Assembly (NCBI GenBank): GCA_947499125.1 | Contig: CANMMP010000003.1 | Coordinates: forward strand, 124,001 to 188,000 | Length of the DNA: 64,000 nt | Direction: 5' to 3' | Source: an uncultured Pontibacter sp. | GTDB lineage: Bacteria > Bacteroidota > Bacteroidia > Cytophagales > Hymenobacteraceae | In this document: piece by piece, positions 25,914-34,938 of the stretch | How positions within the stretch are numbered: the stretch's first letter is position 1 | Layout of the letters: each line of letters starts with the position of its first letter | Notes under the pieces: model-generated | Told to the model about the DNA's origin: nothing | Databases searched by the model: none | The model's input: only the letters and a program-made list of their open reading frames with translations | Translations under genes and position numbers: made by a program

Positions 25914-27455
25914 ATGGAAAGAGAAGTTAGAGTACGCTTTGCCCCAAGCCCGACCGGCCCGTTACATATAGGTGGTGTTCGCACTGCCCTTTACAATTAC
26001 CTGCTTGCCCGTAAAACAGGCGGTAAAATGATCTTGCGCATCGAGGATACCGACCAGAACCGCTTTGTGCCAGGCGCTGAAGACTATATTCGCGAATCGT
26101 TGGAGTGGTGTGGCATTGAACTGGACGAAAGCCCATGGAACGGCGGACCTTATGCACCTTACCGCCAGTCGGAGCGTAAGCCCATGTATATGCAGTATGC
26201 TATGCAGCTTATTGATGCCGGCCATGCCTACTATGCTTTTGACACCGCCGAAGAGCTTGATGCAATGCGCGAGCGCCTGAAAGCAGCCAAAGTAGCTACG
26301 CCGCAGTATAACGCCATCACCCGTGCTACCATGCGCAACTCGCTTACCATGCCCGAAGATGAAGTTAAAAAACTGCTGGATGCTGGTGAGCCCTATGTTA
26401 TCCGTTTAAAAGTGCCCCGCAAAGAAGAGATCCGTTTAAAAGACCTGATCCGTGGTTGGGTAATGGTGCATTCTTCTTCTATTGATGATAAAGTGCTGAT
26501 GAAGTCGGATGGCATGCCAACGTACCACCTGGCTAACATCGTAGACGACCATTTAATGAAAATAACGCACGTTATACGTGGTGAGGAATGGTTACCATCT
26601 GCGCCGCTACACGTGCTGCTTTACCGCTATTTAGGTTGGGAAGATACCATGCCTGAATTTGCGCACTTACCATTGTTGCTTAAGCCGGACGGAAACGGAA
26701 AACTGAGCAAGCGTGACGGCGATAAGCTGGGCTTCCCGGTATTCCCGCTGCGCTGGCAGGACCCGAACACGGGCGAAATATCGTCGGGTTACCGCGAGGC
26801 TGGTTATTTGCCTGATGCTTTCGTAAACTTCCTTGCCTTTTTAGGTTGGAACCCGGGTACGCAGCAGGAGATATTCTCGATGGAAGAACTGGCCAACGAA
26901 TTTACTGTTGAGCGTATCGGTAAATCAGGTACACGTTTCGATATACAGAAAGCCCGCTGGTTTAACGAGCAATATCTGCGCGCAAAGCCAGACAACGAAC
27001 TGGCAGGCTACCTGCTTAAAGCGCTGGAAGAGCACAACATAAACTGCACCCCGGAAAAAGCCGAAAAAGTTGCCGGCTTGATGAAGGAGCGTGTAAGCTT
27101 CCCGCAGGATTTCTGGAAAGAAGCTGCTTATTTCTTTGTAACTCCGGAAGAGTATAATGAGAAAGTTGCTTCTAAAAAGTGGAACGCACAATCGGTAGCA
27201 GTATTTGAGGACTTCAAGAACGAATTGCCAACTATAGCTGACTTTAATGCTGACTCGGTGAAGGAATTGCTGACTAGTATACTGGAGCGCCACGGCATGA
27301 AGATAGGCCAGGTAATGCAGGCACTACGCCTTGCCGTAACCGGTGCCGAAGCCGGCCCAGACCTGATGCAGATCATAGAAGTAATTGGACGTGACGAAAC
27401 TATAAACCGTATCGATACTGCCATTACTAAACTTAACAAGTATATCGCAGCGTAG
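25914..27455 (+). CDS. gltX: Glutamyl-tRNA synthetase
   Basis: A class I aminoacyl-tRNA synthetase of 513 residues. The HIGH-type motif is HIGG at 18-21 in RFAPSPTGPLHIGGVRTAL, the KMSKS-type motif is KLSKRDGDK, and RIEDTD is present. The anticodon-binding cage fills the C-terminal third. The length is usual for bacterial GluRS. It is monocistronic with a terminator at 27482-27512. Whether it also charges tRNA-Gln depends on gatCAB, not seen here. Confidence 0.96.
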   Translation: MEREVRVRFAPSPTGPLHIGGVRTALYNYLLARKTGGKMILRIEDTDQNRFVPGAEDYIRESLEWCGIELDESPWNGGPYAPYRQSERKPMYMQYAMQLIDAGHAYYAFDTAEELDAMRERLKAAKVATPQYNAITRATMRNSLTMPEDEVKKLLDAGEPYVIRLKVPRKEEIRLKDLIRGWVMVHSSSIDDKVLMKSDGMPTYHLANIVDDHLMKITHVIRGEEWLPSAPLHVLLYRYLGWEDTMPEFAHLPLLLKPDGNGKLSKRDGDKLGFPVFPLRWQDPNTGEISSGYREAGYLPDAFVNFLAFLGWNPGTQQEIFSMEELANEFTVERIGKSGTRFDIQKARWFNEQYLRAKPDNELAGYLLKALEEHNINCTPEKAEKVAGLMKERVSFPQDFWKEAAYFFVTPEEYNEKVASKKWNAQSVAVFEDFKNELPTIADFNADSVKELLTSILERHGMKIGQVMQALRLAVTGAEAGPDLMQIIEVIGRDETINRIDTAITKLNKYIAA

Positions 27456-27481
27456 TAGCCGCATAAAAGTATAATTTCAGA

Positions 27482-27512
27482 GGGCTGATCCGGGAACGGG
27501 TCAGCCTTTTTT
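27482..27512 (+). terminator. Terminator of gltX
   Basis: GGCTGA...TCAGCC hairpin with inner G-C pairs and a T run, 27 bases after the gltX stop. Confidence 0.88.
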
Positions 27513-27599
27513 GTTGGGCTATACTATAGGCTAAAGCTATTGGCTGCAACTATTTACCTTTTTATACTTATACAACAGGTAAGTATAAACTATAAAACT

Positions 27600-27962
27600 A
27601 TGGCCCGAAACAAGAAACCCGATAAGAGCAAAAAAAAATCTAAAGTGCATAAAGACCTCGAAGGCTTCGAGATAAAGGTAAACGAGCACGGCGAGATCAT
27701 ATCAAACTATAGTATCGACAAGATAAACGAGTTCCTGAACAAGAACGTGGACGATAAAAAGCTACTGAAGCGCGATGCTGCCGAAAAAGCCAAGCGCGAG
27801 GAAGATGACGAATACCACGTTGAGGAAGGCGAAGAAGTTGAAGAAACCGACGAGGACTTTGTACGCGGCACAAATGCTGTGACCGACGCAGAAGACGACC
27901 TGCCAAAACTAAGGAAAAAGAAAGGCAGCACTGCTGATGACGAAGACGACGAGGAAGAATAA
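27600..27962 (+). CDS. Highly charged hypothetical protein
   Basis: A 120-residue protein with a Lys-rich N terminus (KKPDKSKKKSK), a short ordered core (about 20-55, FEIKVNEHGEI and INEFLNKNVDDKKL) and an acidic Glu/Asp tail ending DDEDDEEE. I start it at 27600 in the AAACTATG context; the in-frame upstream ATG at 27540 would add a hydrophobic stretch not in keeping with the rest. No family is recognised. It may be a small charged partner of a nucleic-acid or ribosomal protein. Confidence 0.7.
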   Translation: MARNKKPDKSKKKSKVHKDLEGFEIKVNEHGEIISNYSIDKINEFLNKNVDDKKLLKRDAAEKAKREEDDEYHVEEGEEVEETDEDFVRGTNAVTDAEDDLPKLRKKKGSTADDEDDEEE

Positions 27963-28039
27963 ACTATAGCTTTTGTTGTGAGGCTATTTATTTGCTGATT
28001 TCTTAACTTGCTACTATAACTAACCTAACCATACTAACT

Positions 28040-28807
28040 ATGAGAAACTCGCACGAAGTAGACCACAAAATTTTTGGCAACGACATTCAGGTACTGGAAA
28101 TAGAGCTCGACACAAATGAAACTGTAATAGCCGAAGCCGGCGCTATGGTTTACATGGAAGAAGGCATCGAATTCGAGACCAAGATGGGCGACGGCTCAAA
28201 CCCAAGCCAGGGCTTCTTAGGAAAACTGGTATCGGCTGGTAGCCGCCTTATTACCGGCGAGTCGTTGTTTATGACGCATTTTACGCACCGCGGGCACGGC
28301 AAAAGCCATGTTGCCTTTTCGGCCCCCTACCCGGGCACTATACTTCCCGTGGACCTCAGAACCATGCGCAACAGCAGCTTAATTACGCAGAAAGATGCAT
28401 TTCTGGCAGCGGCCCTGGGCACAAAGCTTAGTATCCATTTTAACCAACGTTTAGGCGCAGGCTTTTTGGGTGGCGAGGGTTTTATACTTCAGCGCATGCA
28501 AGGCGATGGCATGGCCTTTATACATGCCGGCGGAACTATAGTTGAGAAGCAGCTAAATAACGAAACCCTGAGAGTAGACACTGGCTGCGTAGTTGCTTTC
28601 GAGGAAGGTATAGATTTTAGCGTGCAGCGTGCCGGTGGTTTAAAATCGATGATATTTGGCGGCGAAGGTTTATTCCTGGCTACACTGCGTGGTACAGGCC
28701 GCGTTTGGCTACAATCTATGCCGGTTAAGAAACTTATACAAGCGTTGATGCCACACGGCGAAAACGCGAAAAAAGAAGGCAGTATTTTGAGTAGCTTCCT
28801 GGAGTAG
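28040..28807 (+). CDS. TIGR00266/AIM24 family protein
   Basis: The 255-residue beta-rich protein fits the AIM24-like family: an early [40 protein letters not shown] in the middle and [19 protein letters not shown] near the end. There is no signal peptide. Family members are widespread in bacteria and mitochondria but lack a defined biochemical role. The start is in the AACTATG context. Confidence 0.88.
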   Translation: MRNSHEVDHKIFGNDIQVLEIELDTNETVIAEAGAMVYMEEGIEFETKMGDGSNPSQGFLGKLVSAGSRLITGESLFMTHFTHRGHGKSHVAFSAPYPGTILPVDLRTMRNSSLITQKDAFLAAALGTKLSIHFNQRLGAGFLGGEGFILQRMQGDGMAFIHAGGTIVEKQLNNETLRVDTGCVVAFEEGIDFSVQRAGGLKSMIFGGEGLFLATLRGTGRVWLQSMPVKKLIQALMPHGENAKKEGSILSSFLE

Positions 28808-28882
28808 CAGCATTTAGATAACGCTATATTTTGAAACCGGAATCATACAGCGTATTTTTCAGCTATATCCAATTTATAAACT

Positions 28883-29083
28883 ATGACTATAGAGATAAGA
28901 AATACATGGAGTGTATTAAATAAGGGCTTAACCTTTATAAATGTCTTACTCCTTGGCCTTGTTACAGGAAATATAGTTAGTTACAAAGCTACCAGAGACA
29001 AGAAAATTCCGGTAGTAGCAAACATTATACTCTTATTTATACTTGGTCTGGGACTATTTGCAGCCATTTATCAGCTTATGTAA
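28883..29083 (+). CDS. Two-helix small membrane protein
   Basis: A 66-residue protein with two hydrophobic helices (about 15-32 and 43-64) separated by a basic loop (YKATRDKKIP). The ATG lies in the AAACTATG context. It is followed by a strong terminator. No homologue is recognised. Confidence 0.6.
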   Translation: MTIEIRNTWSVLNKGLTFINVLLLGLVTGNIVSYKATRDKKIPVVANIILLFILGLGLFAAIYQLM

Positions 29084-29128
29084 CTGCTATAGTTACAAAT
29101 TATAGCTAACAAGATATAGTATAGTTTT

Positions 29129-29176
29129 AAAATGAAGAGCCCCGGCAAGTATAAACCTGCCGGGGCTCTTCATTTT
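29129..29176. terminator. Strong bidirectional terminator
   Basis: A 19-base perfect stem (29129-29147 with 29158-29176) with A-rich left and T-rich right flanks, placed between convergent genes. The ten-base loop is AGTATAAACC, holding the AGTATAAA word. Confidence 0.93.
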
Positions 29177-29202
29177 ATTTATGTCGCAAGTTTAACTTAA
29201 AT

Positions 29203-30720
29203 TTAAAGCCCGTTTACCTGCATAATTTCTTCCAGGTACTCGCGGGAGTTGCTGAGGCGTGGTATTTTATTTTGACCGCCCATTTTGCCCTTATCGCGGA
29301 GCCAGTTCATAAAAGTGCCTTCAGGGGCAATGTGAACTATAGGTTCCTGCAAGGCAATATCGTTCTGCCGTTTAGCGTCGTAATCAGAATTTATCTCACG
29401 CAACGACTCGTCTAAAACCTTCGTGAACTGCTGCAGGTTATTTGGCTCTTTCTCAAATTCTATCAGCCATTCGTGGCCGCCACGTTTGCCGCTTTCCATG
29501 TAAATAGGTGCAGCTGTAAAGTTAGAGATAACCGCATCAGTGGCCTGGCAAGCGCTTGTAATAGCAGCTTCTGCGTTCTCAACTATAACTTCTTCGCCAA
29601 AGGCATTTATAAAGTGCTTCGTACGACCGGATATTTTTATGCGATATGGGCTAAGACTGGTAAAACGTATCGTATCACCAATTTTATAGCGCCACAGGCC
29701 CGCATTTGTTGAGATAACAATAGCGTAGTTCTTACCAAGTTCTACCTGGTCCAGCGTCAGCGTTTTAGGATTCTCTTCTTCAAACTGGTCAACAGGTATA
29801 AACTCATAGTATACACCATAGTCCAGCATCAGCAGCATTTCATCTTCGGTCCCGGCCTGATCTTGTATCCCGAAAAACCCTTCCGAAGCATTATATACTT
29901 CCAGGTAGTTCATTTTATCAGACGGGATAATATCACGGAACATCTGGCGATAGGGGCCAAAAGCTACAGCACCATGCGTAAATAGCTCTAGGTTTGGCCA
30001 TACTTCCAGCACATTATTTTTACCGGTAACTTCCAGAATGCGCTTTAACAAAACATAGGTCCAGGTAGGCACTCCGCTCAGGCTGGTCACGTTTTCCTGC
30101 ACGGTCAGTTCTACCATCTTCTCTATCTTCTCTTCCCACTTATCCATCAGGGCTACTTTTAGCGGCGGCGTGCGCATGGCCTCCGCCCAGATAGGCAGGT
30201 TCTGCATAATTACCGCCGACACGTCGCCGCAATTAACTTTAGCATTCAGCTCGCTTGGGCGGTGGCTCCCTCCTATACTTAGCCCTTTACCAGTAAACAG
30301 TTTCGTATCCGGGTAAAGGTTTACGTAGATAGACAGCATATCCTTGCCGCCTTTGTAATGGCAGTCTTCGAGACTTTCGGGGCTGACAGGTATATACTTG
30401 CTGCGGGCGTTTGTTGTACCCGACGACTTGGCAAACCAATCTATTTTACTTGGCCACAACAGGTTTTGCTCGCCCTTCATTACGCGCTCAATGTATGGGT
30501 ATAGCTCTTCGTAAGTCGTAACCGGCACCCGCTCCTGAAACTCCCTTACCGAAAGCCCGTCGCCGTAACCATACTTCTTTCCCCACTCTGTTCCTTTCGC
30601 TTTCGAAATCAGGCTCTGGAACAGTTCCTGCTGCACCTCATGCGGATATTTCCGAAACAGATCAATATCATGGATCCGCTTCTTCATTACCCAGGTTACA
30701 ATTGAATTTATTATTTCCAA
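29203..30720 (-). CDS. GH3-family acyl-adenylating protein
   Basis: The 505-residue protein belongs to the GH3 (auxin-responsive promoter) family of ANL-type adenylating enzymes: WFAKSSGTTNARSKYIPVS near residue 95 (the phosphate-binding loop), LEVYNASEGFFGIQD in the middle and WRYKIGDTIRFTS before the mobile C-terminal domain. Plant members join amino acids to auxin or jasmonate; the bacterial substrates are unknown. The start appears to be TTG at 30720, giving the usual EIINSIVTWVMKKRIH N terminus. The active-site loops look intact. Confidence 0.87.
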   Translation of the reverse strand: MEIINSIVTWVMKKRIHDIDLFRKYPHEVQQELFQSLISKAKGTEWGKKYGYGDGLSVREFQERVPVTTYEELYPYIERVMKGEQNLLWPSKIDWFAKSSGTTNARSKYIPVSPESLEDCHYKGGKDMLSIYVNLYPDTKLFTGKGLSIGGSHRPSELNAKVNCGDVSAVIMQNLPIWAEAMRTPPLKVALMDKWEEKIEKMVELTVQENVTSLSGVPTWTYVLLKRILEVTGKNNVLEVWPNLELFTHGAVAFGPYRQMFRDIIPSDKMNYLEVYNASEGFFGIQDQAGTEDEMLLMLDYGVYYEFIPVDQFEEENPKTLTLDQVELGKNYAIVISTNAGLWRYKIGDTIRFTSLSPYRIKISGRTKHFINAFGEEVIVENAEAAITSACQATDAVISNFTAAPIYMESGKRGGHEWLIEFEKEPNNLQQFTKVLDESLREINSDYDAKRQNDIALQEPIVHIAPEGTFMNWLRDKGKMGGQNKIPRLSNSREYLEEIMQVNGL

Positions 30721-30728
30721 CGCTTGAT

Positions 30729-30759
30729 GGCTAAATTGTTAAGGGTTAAATGGCTAATG
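30729..30759 (+). repeat. AT-rich flank, left, of the four-helix-bundle gene
   Basis: GGCTAAATTGTTAAGGGTTAAATGGCTAATG-type sequence, made of GGCTAAAT and TTAAATG units. It spans the stop of the four-helix-bundle gene and resembles, in inverted orientation, the sequence at 31147-31171 on the other side. Confidence 0.5.
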
Positions 30760-31126
30760 TGTTGTTTGTCCATTTGATAAGACTATTCATGGCTATTGGC
30801 AACTTTTTCAATTCGCCGATTATGAGATGGTACTCTTCTTTCGATATCAGATTGCGCGCTTTGGCTTTCTCTGTCCAATCAAACGATTCGTACATAGAAC
30901 CCTGCGCATAACGATAAAACTTTATCTTATCTTTTTTGCCATATCTGCCGAAACCTTCCGCAATATTGGCTGAAATACTATCGGCAGCAGTTACATATTG
31001 CTCTCCTAACGTGTTCTGAGCAAAACGGCTCCAGTTCATAACAATATCCCAGATATGATTACTTAGCTTATAACTGATTCTGTAAGCTTCAATGTCGTTC
31101 AGTTTAAGGTATTTTTTCTCTTCCAT
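30746..31126 (-). CDS. Four-helix-bundle protein (23S rRNA IVP/S23 family)
   Basis: The 126-residue helical protein shows the family pattern IEAYRISYKLSNHIWDI, AADSISANIAEGFGR and FYRYAQGSMYESF. Family members are coded by 23S rRNA intervening sequences or, as Avd, by diversity-generating retroelements; here there is no rRNA or reverse transcriptase. I start it at the ATG 31126 (an ATG at 31132 is equally possible). It sits between GH3 and lptB and is flanked by AT-rich sequences resembling an imperfect inverted pair, which suggests it was inserted as a cassette. Confidence 0.85.
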   Translation of the reverse strand: MEEKKYLKLNDIEAYRISYKLSNHIWDIVMNWSRFAQNTLGEQYVTAADSISANIAEGFGRYGKKDKIKFYRYAQGSMYESFDWTEKAKARNLISKEEYHLIIGELKKLPIAMNSLIKWTNNTLAI

Positions 31127-31146
31127 AAACATCCCTGTTAAATAAA

Positions 31147-31171
31147 CATTTAACAATTAAACCATTTAGCC
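31147..31171 (+). repeat. AT-rich flank, right, of the four-helix-bundle gene
   Basis: The complement reads GGCTAAATGGTTTAATTG then TTAAATG, built of the same units as 30729-30759. Together they enclose the gene in inverted orientation. Confidence 0.5.
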
Positions 31172-31185
31172 TTCAGCAATTAAGC

Positions 31186-31917
31186 CTAAACCTTACGTTT
31201 CAACTCAAAGTGTTTACCCAGATAAACGCGGCGTACCTGCTCGTCGGCAGCTAGCTCTTCAGCAGTTCCTGCTTTCAGTATTTTACCTTCAAACAGCAGG
31301 TAAGCGCGGTCTGTAATAGACAGGGTCTCGTTTACGTTGTGGTCTGTTATCAGGATGCCAATATTTTTGCTCTTTAGTTTGGCAACTATACTTTGTATTT
31401 CCTCCACCGCGATCGGGTCAACGCCGGCAAAAGGTTCATCTAGCAATACAAACTTTGGGTCAACGGCCAGTGCCCGGGCAATTTCGGTTCGCCGGCGCTC
31501 GCCACCACTCAGCACAATGCCCTTATTTTTCCGCACATGCGTTAACGAAAATTCTTCCAGCAGTTCTTCTACCTTCTCGTGCTGTTCCTGCTTTGTTTTG
31601 TTCGTCATTTCCAGCACAGCCAGGATATTTTCCTCCACGGTAAGCTGCCTGAAAACTGAAGCTTCCTGGGCCAGGTAACCAACGCCACGTTTAGCACGCT
31701 GGTACATCGGTAAATCTGTAATATTCTCTGTATCAAGGAATATACTTCCCGAATTTGGCTTCACCAACCCCACGATCATGTAGAAAGAGGTAGTTTTTCC
31801 GGCACCATTCGGCCCCAGCAAACCAACAATTTCGCCCTGGTTCACTTCCACGCTTACGTCGTTAACTACATGGCGCGATTTATACTTTTTAAATAGATGT
31901 TCTGCTCTGAGTATCAT
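31186..31917 (-). CDS. lptB: LPS export ABC transporter ATP-binding protein
   Basis: LptB powers LPS extraction from the inner membrane with LptFG and LptC. The 243-residue ATPase has Walker [10 protein letters not shown] (35-43), Q-loop [12 protein letters not shown], signature LSGGERRR, Walker [13 protein letters not shown] and the switch His in [10 protein letters not shown]. The FAGVDP form is typical of LptB rather than amino-acid transporters. lptC is 9.5 kb away at 41467; lptFG are not in the window. Confidence 0.94.
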   Translation of the reverse strand: MILRAEHLFKKYKSRHVVNDVSVEVNQGEIVGLLGPNGAGKTTSFYMIVGLVKPNSGSIFLDTENITDLPMYQRAKRGVGYLAQEASVFRQLTVEENILAVLEMTNKTKQEQHEKVEELLEEFSLTHVRKNKGIVLSGGERRRTEIARALAVDPKFVLLDEPFAGVDPIAVEEIQSIVAKLKSKNIGILITDHNVNETLSITDRAYLLFEGKILKAGTAEELAADEQVRRVYLGKHFELKRKV

Positions 31918-32111
31918 GTGGCTAAGTTACATATTTATCACATCATGTAGCAAAGGTGCAACTTTTATCGATGCTTCTGGTGTTGCATTGGCTAACTATA
32001 GATTTTGTACAATTTAGCTTGAAAAACAATTTTTATAGAAGTTACCTCTAAAGCTTGTATATCAGCAAATAGTTATTTAATTTAAAAAGACTTTTAGCCA
32101 ATTATCTTTTT

Positions 32112-32933
32112 ATGATGCTACCTCTACTTCAATCAGTTAGCAAGCATGCTGCTTTAACAGGCCTACTATGGTTGTCGGCAGCTACTGGGTATAATACCAT
32201 TCATGCCGAAAATGCGTTAACTCCTGCCATTGAGTTTAACGGTGAAAACACTACTAAAAATACTAACTCCCTTAAAGGCATCGATGTTTCGAGATGGCAG
32301 AAAGAAGTAGATTGGATGCAGGTAAAAGAAGCTGGCGTTACCTTCGCTTTTGTCAAAGCTACACAAGGCGACTTCCGCTTAGACCCATTTTTTGAGCGCA
32401 ACTGGGAAGAGACCCGCCGCCATGGTATTAAGCGTGGTGCTTACCATTTCTTTAAGCCCGAAGCTCCTGTAGAAGATCAGATAAAGCTTTTTACAAGTAC
32501 TGTAACGCTGGCTCCCGGCGACCTGCCTCCGGTGCTGGATGTAGAAGTTGCCCAGAAAGGTATGAGCCCACGCGAGCTGAGAGCAAAAGTAAAGATCTGG
32601 CTCGAGGCTGTTACGAAGTACTATGGTGTAAAACCGATCATCTATACTGGTCAGAACTTCTATCGCCGTTATTTGCAGGGCCACTTTACAGAGTATCATT
32701 TCTGGATTGCGCGCTACAGCCCGGTGCAACCTGAGATACATCACACCGACAGCTGGATGTTCTGGCAATTTACTGACCGGGGTTCTGTGGCAGGTATAAA
32801 CTCAGATGTAGATATAAACTTTTTTGCCGGCGACATGGATAAGCTTAGCGAACTTTGCCTGCCGGAATTGGCTACCGCCCACGACATTGAGAAGCCGTTG
32901 CTAAAATTCAGACACAAGTTTCCGCAACCATAA
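32112..32933 (+). CDS. GH25 family lysozyme-type glycoside hydrolase
   Basis: The 273-residue protein has a hydrophobic N-terminal stretch (about 8-27, a possible signal) and a GH25 barrel from about 55: GIDVSRWQKEVDW holds the first catalytic-site Asp, VLDVEV the DxE pair, and SWMFWQFTDRG the closing strand. GH25 enzymes cleave the beta-1,4 bond between MurNAc and GlcNAc. The core looks intact. It is monocistronic with a shared terminator. A cell-wall turnover or interbacterial role is possible; no phage genes are nearby. Confidence 0.9.
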   Translation: MMLPLLQSVSKHAALTGLLWLSAATGYNTIHAENALTPAIEFNGENTTKNTNSLKGIDVSRWQKEVDWMQVKEAGVTFAFVKATQGDFRLDPFFERNWEETRRHGIKRGAYHFFKPEAPVEDQIKLFTSTVTLAPGDLPPVLDVEVAQKGMSPRELRAKVKIWLEAVTKYYGVKPIIYTGQNFYRRYLQGHFTEYHFWIARYSPVQPEIHHTDSWMFWQFTDRGSVAGINSDVDINFFAGDMDKLSELCLPELATAHDIEKPLLKFRHKFPQP

Positions 32934-32948
32934 GCTGACTTAAACTAT

Positions 32949-32989
32949 AAAAAGAAAGCCTTTACTTAACTGTAAAGGCTTTCTTTTTT
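32949..32989. terminator. Bidirectional terminator between GH25 and recJ
   Basis: A 17-base stem (AAAAAGAAAGCCTTTAC and its complement) flanked by A and T runs. The recJ stop codon lies at its right edge. Confidence 0.9.
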
Positions 32990-34694
32990 ATCTGAAACGG
33001 ATATCTTTTATCTGAAGCTGGGTAGTGATGTTTCCCCTGTAATTGTTCTCTTCTATACTGTAGCACACATCAAAAGGAATACCTTTTGAAATTCGTGGGT
33101 ATAGCTCTCCGAAGCCGAAGGCAATGGCATCAAACCAGGTATAGCCATCCTGGGTAAGGCGCAGTTTTAAATGGGTTTCGCCTACTACACGCACACTACC
33201 AGTATCGTAAACGCATTCCGAAACAAATACCGGGCGCATATTGCCTGGACCAAACGGCTCCATCTGCTTTATAATATTAAAGAAATTGCGGGTGATCTGT
33301 CCAAACTCTATCTGAGCATCGATCACTATTTGCGGGGTTTTCTGATCTTCGGTTATTACGTTGGTAACAAACTGCTCAAACCGCTCCCGGAAAGCCGGGA
33401 TATTCTCTACGGGCAACGTTAAACCTGCCGCATACATGTGTCCGCCATATTGGTCCAGCAGGTCGGCACAGCTTTCGATGGCACTATGCACGTTAAACCC
33501 ATGCACGGATCGTGCAGAACCCGATGCTTTCCCATTAGACTCGGTCAGGATTATAGTTGGACGGTAATATTTTTCTATACAACGAGAAGCCACTATCCCG
33601 ATCACCCCTTTATGCCAGGTCTCTTTATATAATACTGTAGAGTTGGAATTCCGAAGAAAATCATCTTCCTCGATCATCTGCAGCGCTTCTTTGGTAATGT
33701 TAGAGTCTTTAGTGCGGCGCTCTTTATTCGATTCGTTTATGATATCGGCCATCCGGAAAGCTTCTTCCTTCGTTTGGGCCAACAACATCCGAACAGAGTT
33801 TTTAGCATCGCCCATGCGGCCTGCTGCGTTTATGCGTGGCGAAAAGCCAAACACAATACTGTTCACATCCATCTCACCGGTAATACCAGCCAGTTCCTGC
33901 AGTGCTTCCAAACCAGGTCGCATCGGGCCGGGTCCGTTTAGCAGTTGCAGCCCGTAATAAGCCAACACACGGTTTTCGCCGGTTATAGGTACTATATCCG
34001 CAGCTATACTTACCACAACCAGATCCAGGAAATTGAACAGCACATCAGGCGCTATACTATTCTGAATACAGAATGCCTGGAGTAGCTTAAATCCAACACC
34101 ACAACCGGCCAGCTCTTTGTAAGGGTAAAGGCAATCCGGTCTTTTAGGGTCCAGCACAGCTACTGCCTGCGGAATATCGTCGTCAGGTAAGTGGTGGTCG
34201 CAGATAATGAAATCGATCCCATAGCTACTTGCCAGGGCCACTTTATCAGCTGATTTAATACCACAGTCCAGGCTTATGATCAGGTTAAAACCATTTTCAG
34301 CAGCGTACTCTATTCCAGCCGTCGAAATGCCATAGCCTTCCTTATACCTATCCGGAATGTAAAACTCGATCTGGTGGGTGTAATTGCGCAGGAAGCCATA
34401 CATTAAAGCAACGGAGGTGGTGCCGTCTACATCATAATCGCCGTAAACCAGTATCTTTTCGGAGCGGTGCAGGGCCTCCGTCAGCCTGTCAACTGCCTCC
34501 GCCATGTCCTTCATCAGAAATGGGTCGTGCAGATCATCCAGGGAGGGGCGAAAAAAGGTTTTAGCTTCTTCGAATGTACAAATACCGCGCTGGCAAAGTA
34601 TACCGGCTATCGTTGTGCTTATTTTTAAGCTATCTGCCAGTTGTTGCACTACCTCTTCGGGCGCCTCTTCTTTAAATACCCACCTTTTCTCCAT
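32988..34694 (-). CDS. recJ: Single-stranded-DNA-specific exonuclease
   Basis: RecJ degrades ssDNA 5' to 3' in recombination and mismatch repair. The protein (568 residues from the ATG 34694) has the DHH-family motifs YGDYDVDGTTS (motif I), SLDCGIKS, CDHHLPDD (DHH motif III) and a DHHA1 segment with SGSARSVHGFN, then an OB-like C-terminal domain. An upstream TTG in frame is rejected because it falls inside the -7 element TACCTTTG at 34725-34732. It is divergent from a 36-residue ORF. Confidence 0.93.
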   Translation of the reverse strand: MEKRWVFKEEAPEEVVQQLADSLKISTTIAGILCQRGICTFEEAKTFFRPSLDDLHDPFLMKDMAEAVDRLTEALHRSEKILVYGDYDVDGTTSVALMYGFLRNYTHQIEFYIPDRYKEGYGISTAGIEYAAENGFNLIISLDCGIKSADKVALASSYGIDFIICDHHLPDDDIPQAVAVLDPKRPDCLYPYKELAGCGVGFKLLQAFCIQNSIAPDVLFNFLDLVVVSIAADIVPITGENRVLAYYGLQLLNGPGPMRPGLEALQELAGITGEMDVNSIVFGFSPRINAAGRMGDAKNSVRMLLAQTKEEAFRMADIINESNKERRTKDSNITKEALQMIEEDDFLRNSNSTVLYKETWHKGVIGIVASRCIEKYYRPTIILTESNGKASGSARSVHGFNVHSAIESCADLLDQYGGHMYAAGLTLPVENIPAFRERFEQFVTNVITEDQKTPQIVIDAQIEFGQITRNFFNIIKQMEPFGPGNMRPVFVSECVYDTGSVRVVGETHLKLRLTQDGYTWFDAIAFGFGELYPRISKGIPFDVCYSIEENNYRGNITTQLQIKDIRFR

Positions 34695-34724
34695 ATCTGC
34701 TTCGGCCTTGCTAAAGTTCCGGTG

Positions 34725-34732
34725 CAAAGGTA
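34725..34732 (-). promoter_or_regulatory. -7 element TACCTTTG(CACC) of recJ
   Basis: Minus-strand TACCTTTG matches TAnnTTTG 31 bases before the recJ ATG and continues CACC. No -33 TTTG at standard spacing. Confidence 0.5.
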
Positions 34733-34797
34733 ACCAAATTATACAGGTTTTGGCTTGCCACTTAAGCCCCGATTAACCGGGGTCTGCTTAAATTATG

Positions 34798-34805
34798 TAT
34801 TTTTG
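34798..34805 (+). promoter_or_regulatory. -7 element TATTTTTG(CACC) before a 36-residue ORF
   Basis: Plus-strand TATTTTTG matches TAnnTTTG, continues CACC and lies 22 bases before the ATG at 34828. It is arranged divergently with the recJ element. Confidence 0.45.
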
Positions 34806-34827
34806 CACCGACAAATCAGTTACCTGC

Positions 34828-34938
34828 ATGAAACGACTAAGACATTTATATGACAAGTATAAGGACTACTCGCTGGACCTGCTCATGTATGGGTTCTTCC
34901 TCGTCTTTATTCTTATCCTCTTCCTTTTCTTTAGCTAA
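34828..34938 (+). CDS. Putative 36-residue single-helix membrane protein
   Basis: A short ORF from ATG 34828 to TAA 34938. It has a charged Lys/Arg/Asp/Tyr-rich N terminus (MKRLRHLYDKYKDYS) and one strong hydrophobic helix (about 18-36, MYGFFLVFILILFLFF). The match to TAnnTTTG at 34798-34805 with a plausible short leader supports expression. No homologue is recognised. Small size means chance cannot be excluded, though a random ORF rarely shows such a clean charged/hydrophobic split. Confidence 0.45.
   Translation: MKRLRHLYDKYKDYSLDLLMYGFFLVFILILFLFFS

Noticed and set aside
30746..31126. An rRNA intervening sequence
   Set aside because: The four-helix-bundle protein is of the IVP family, but no 23S rRNA is present around it.
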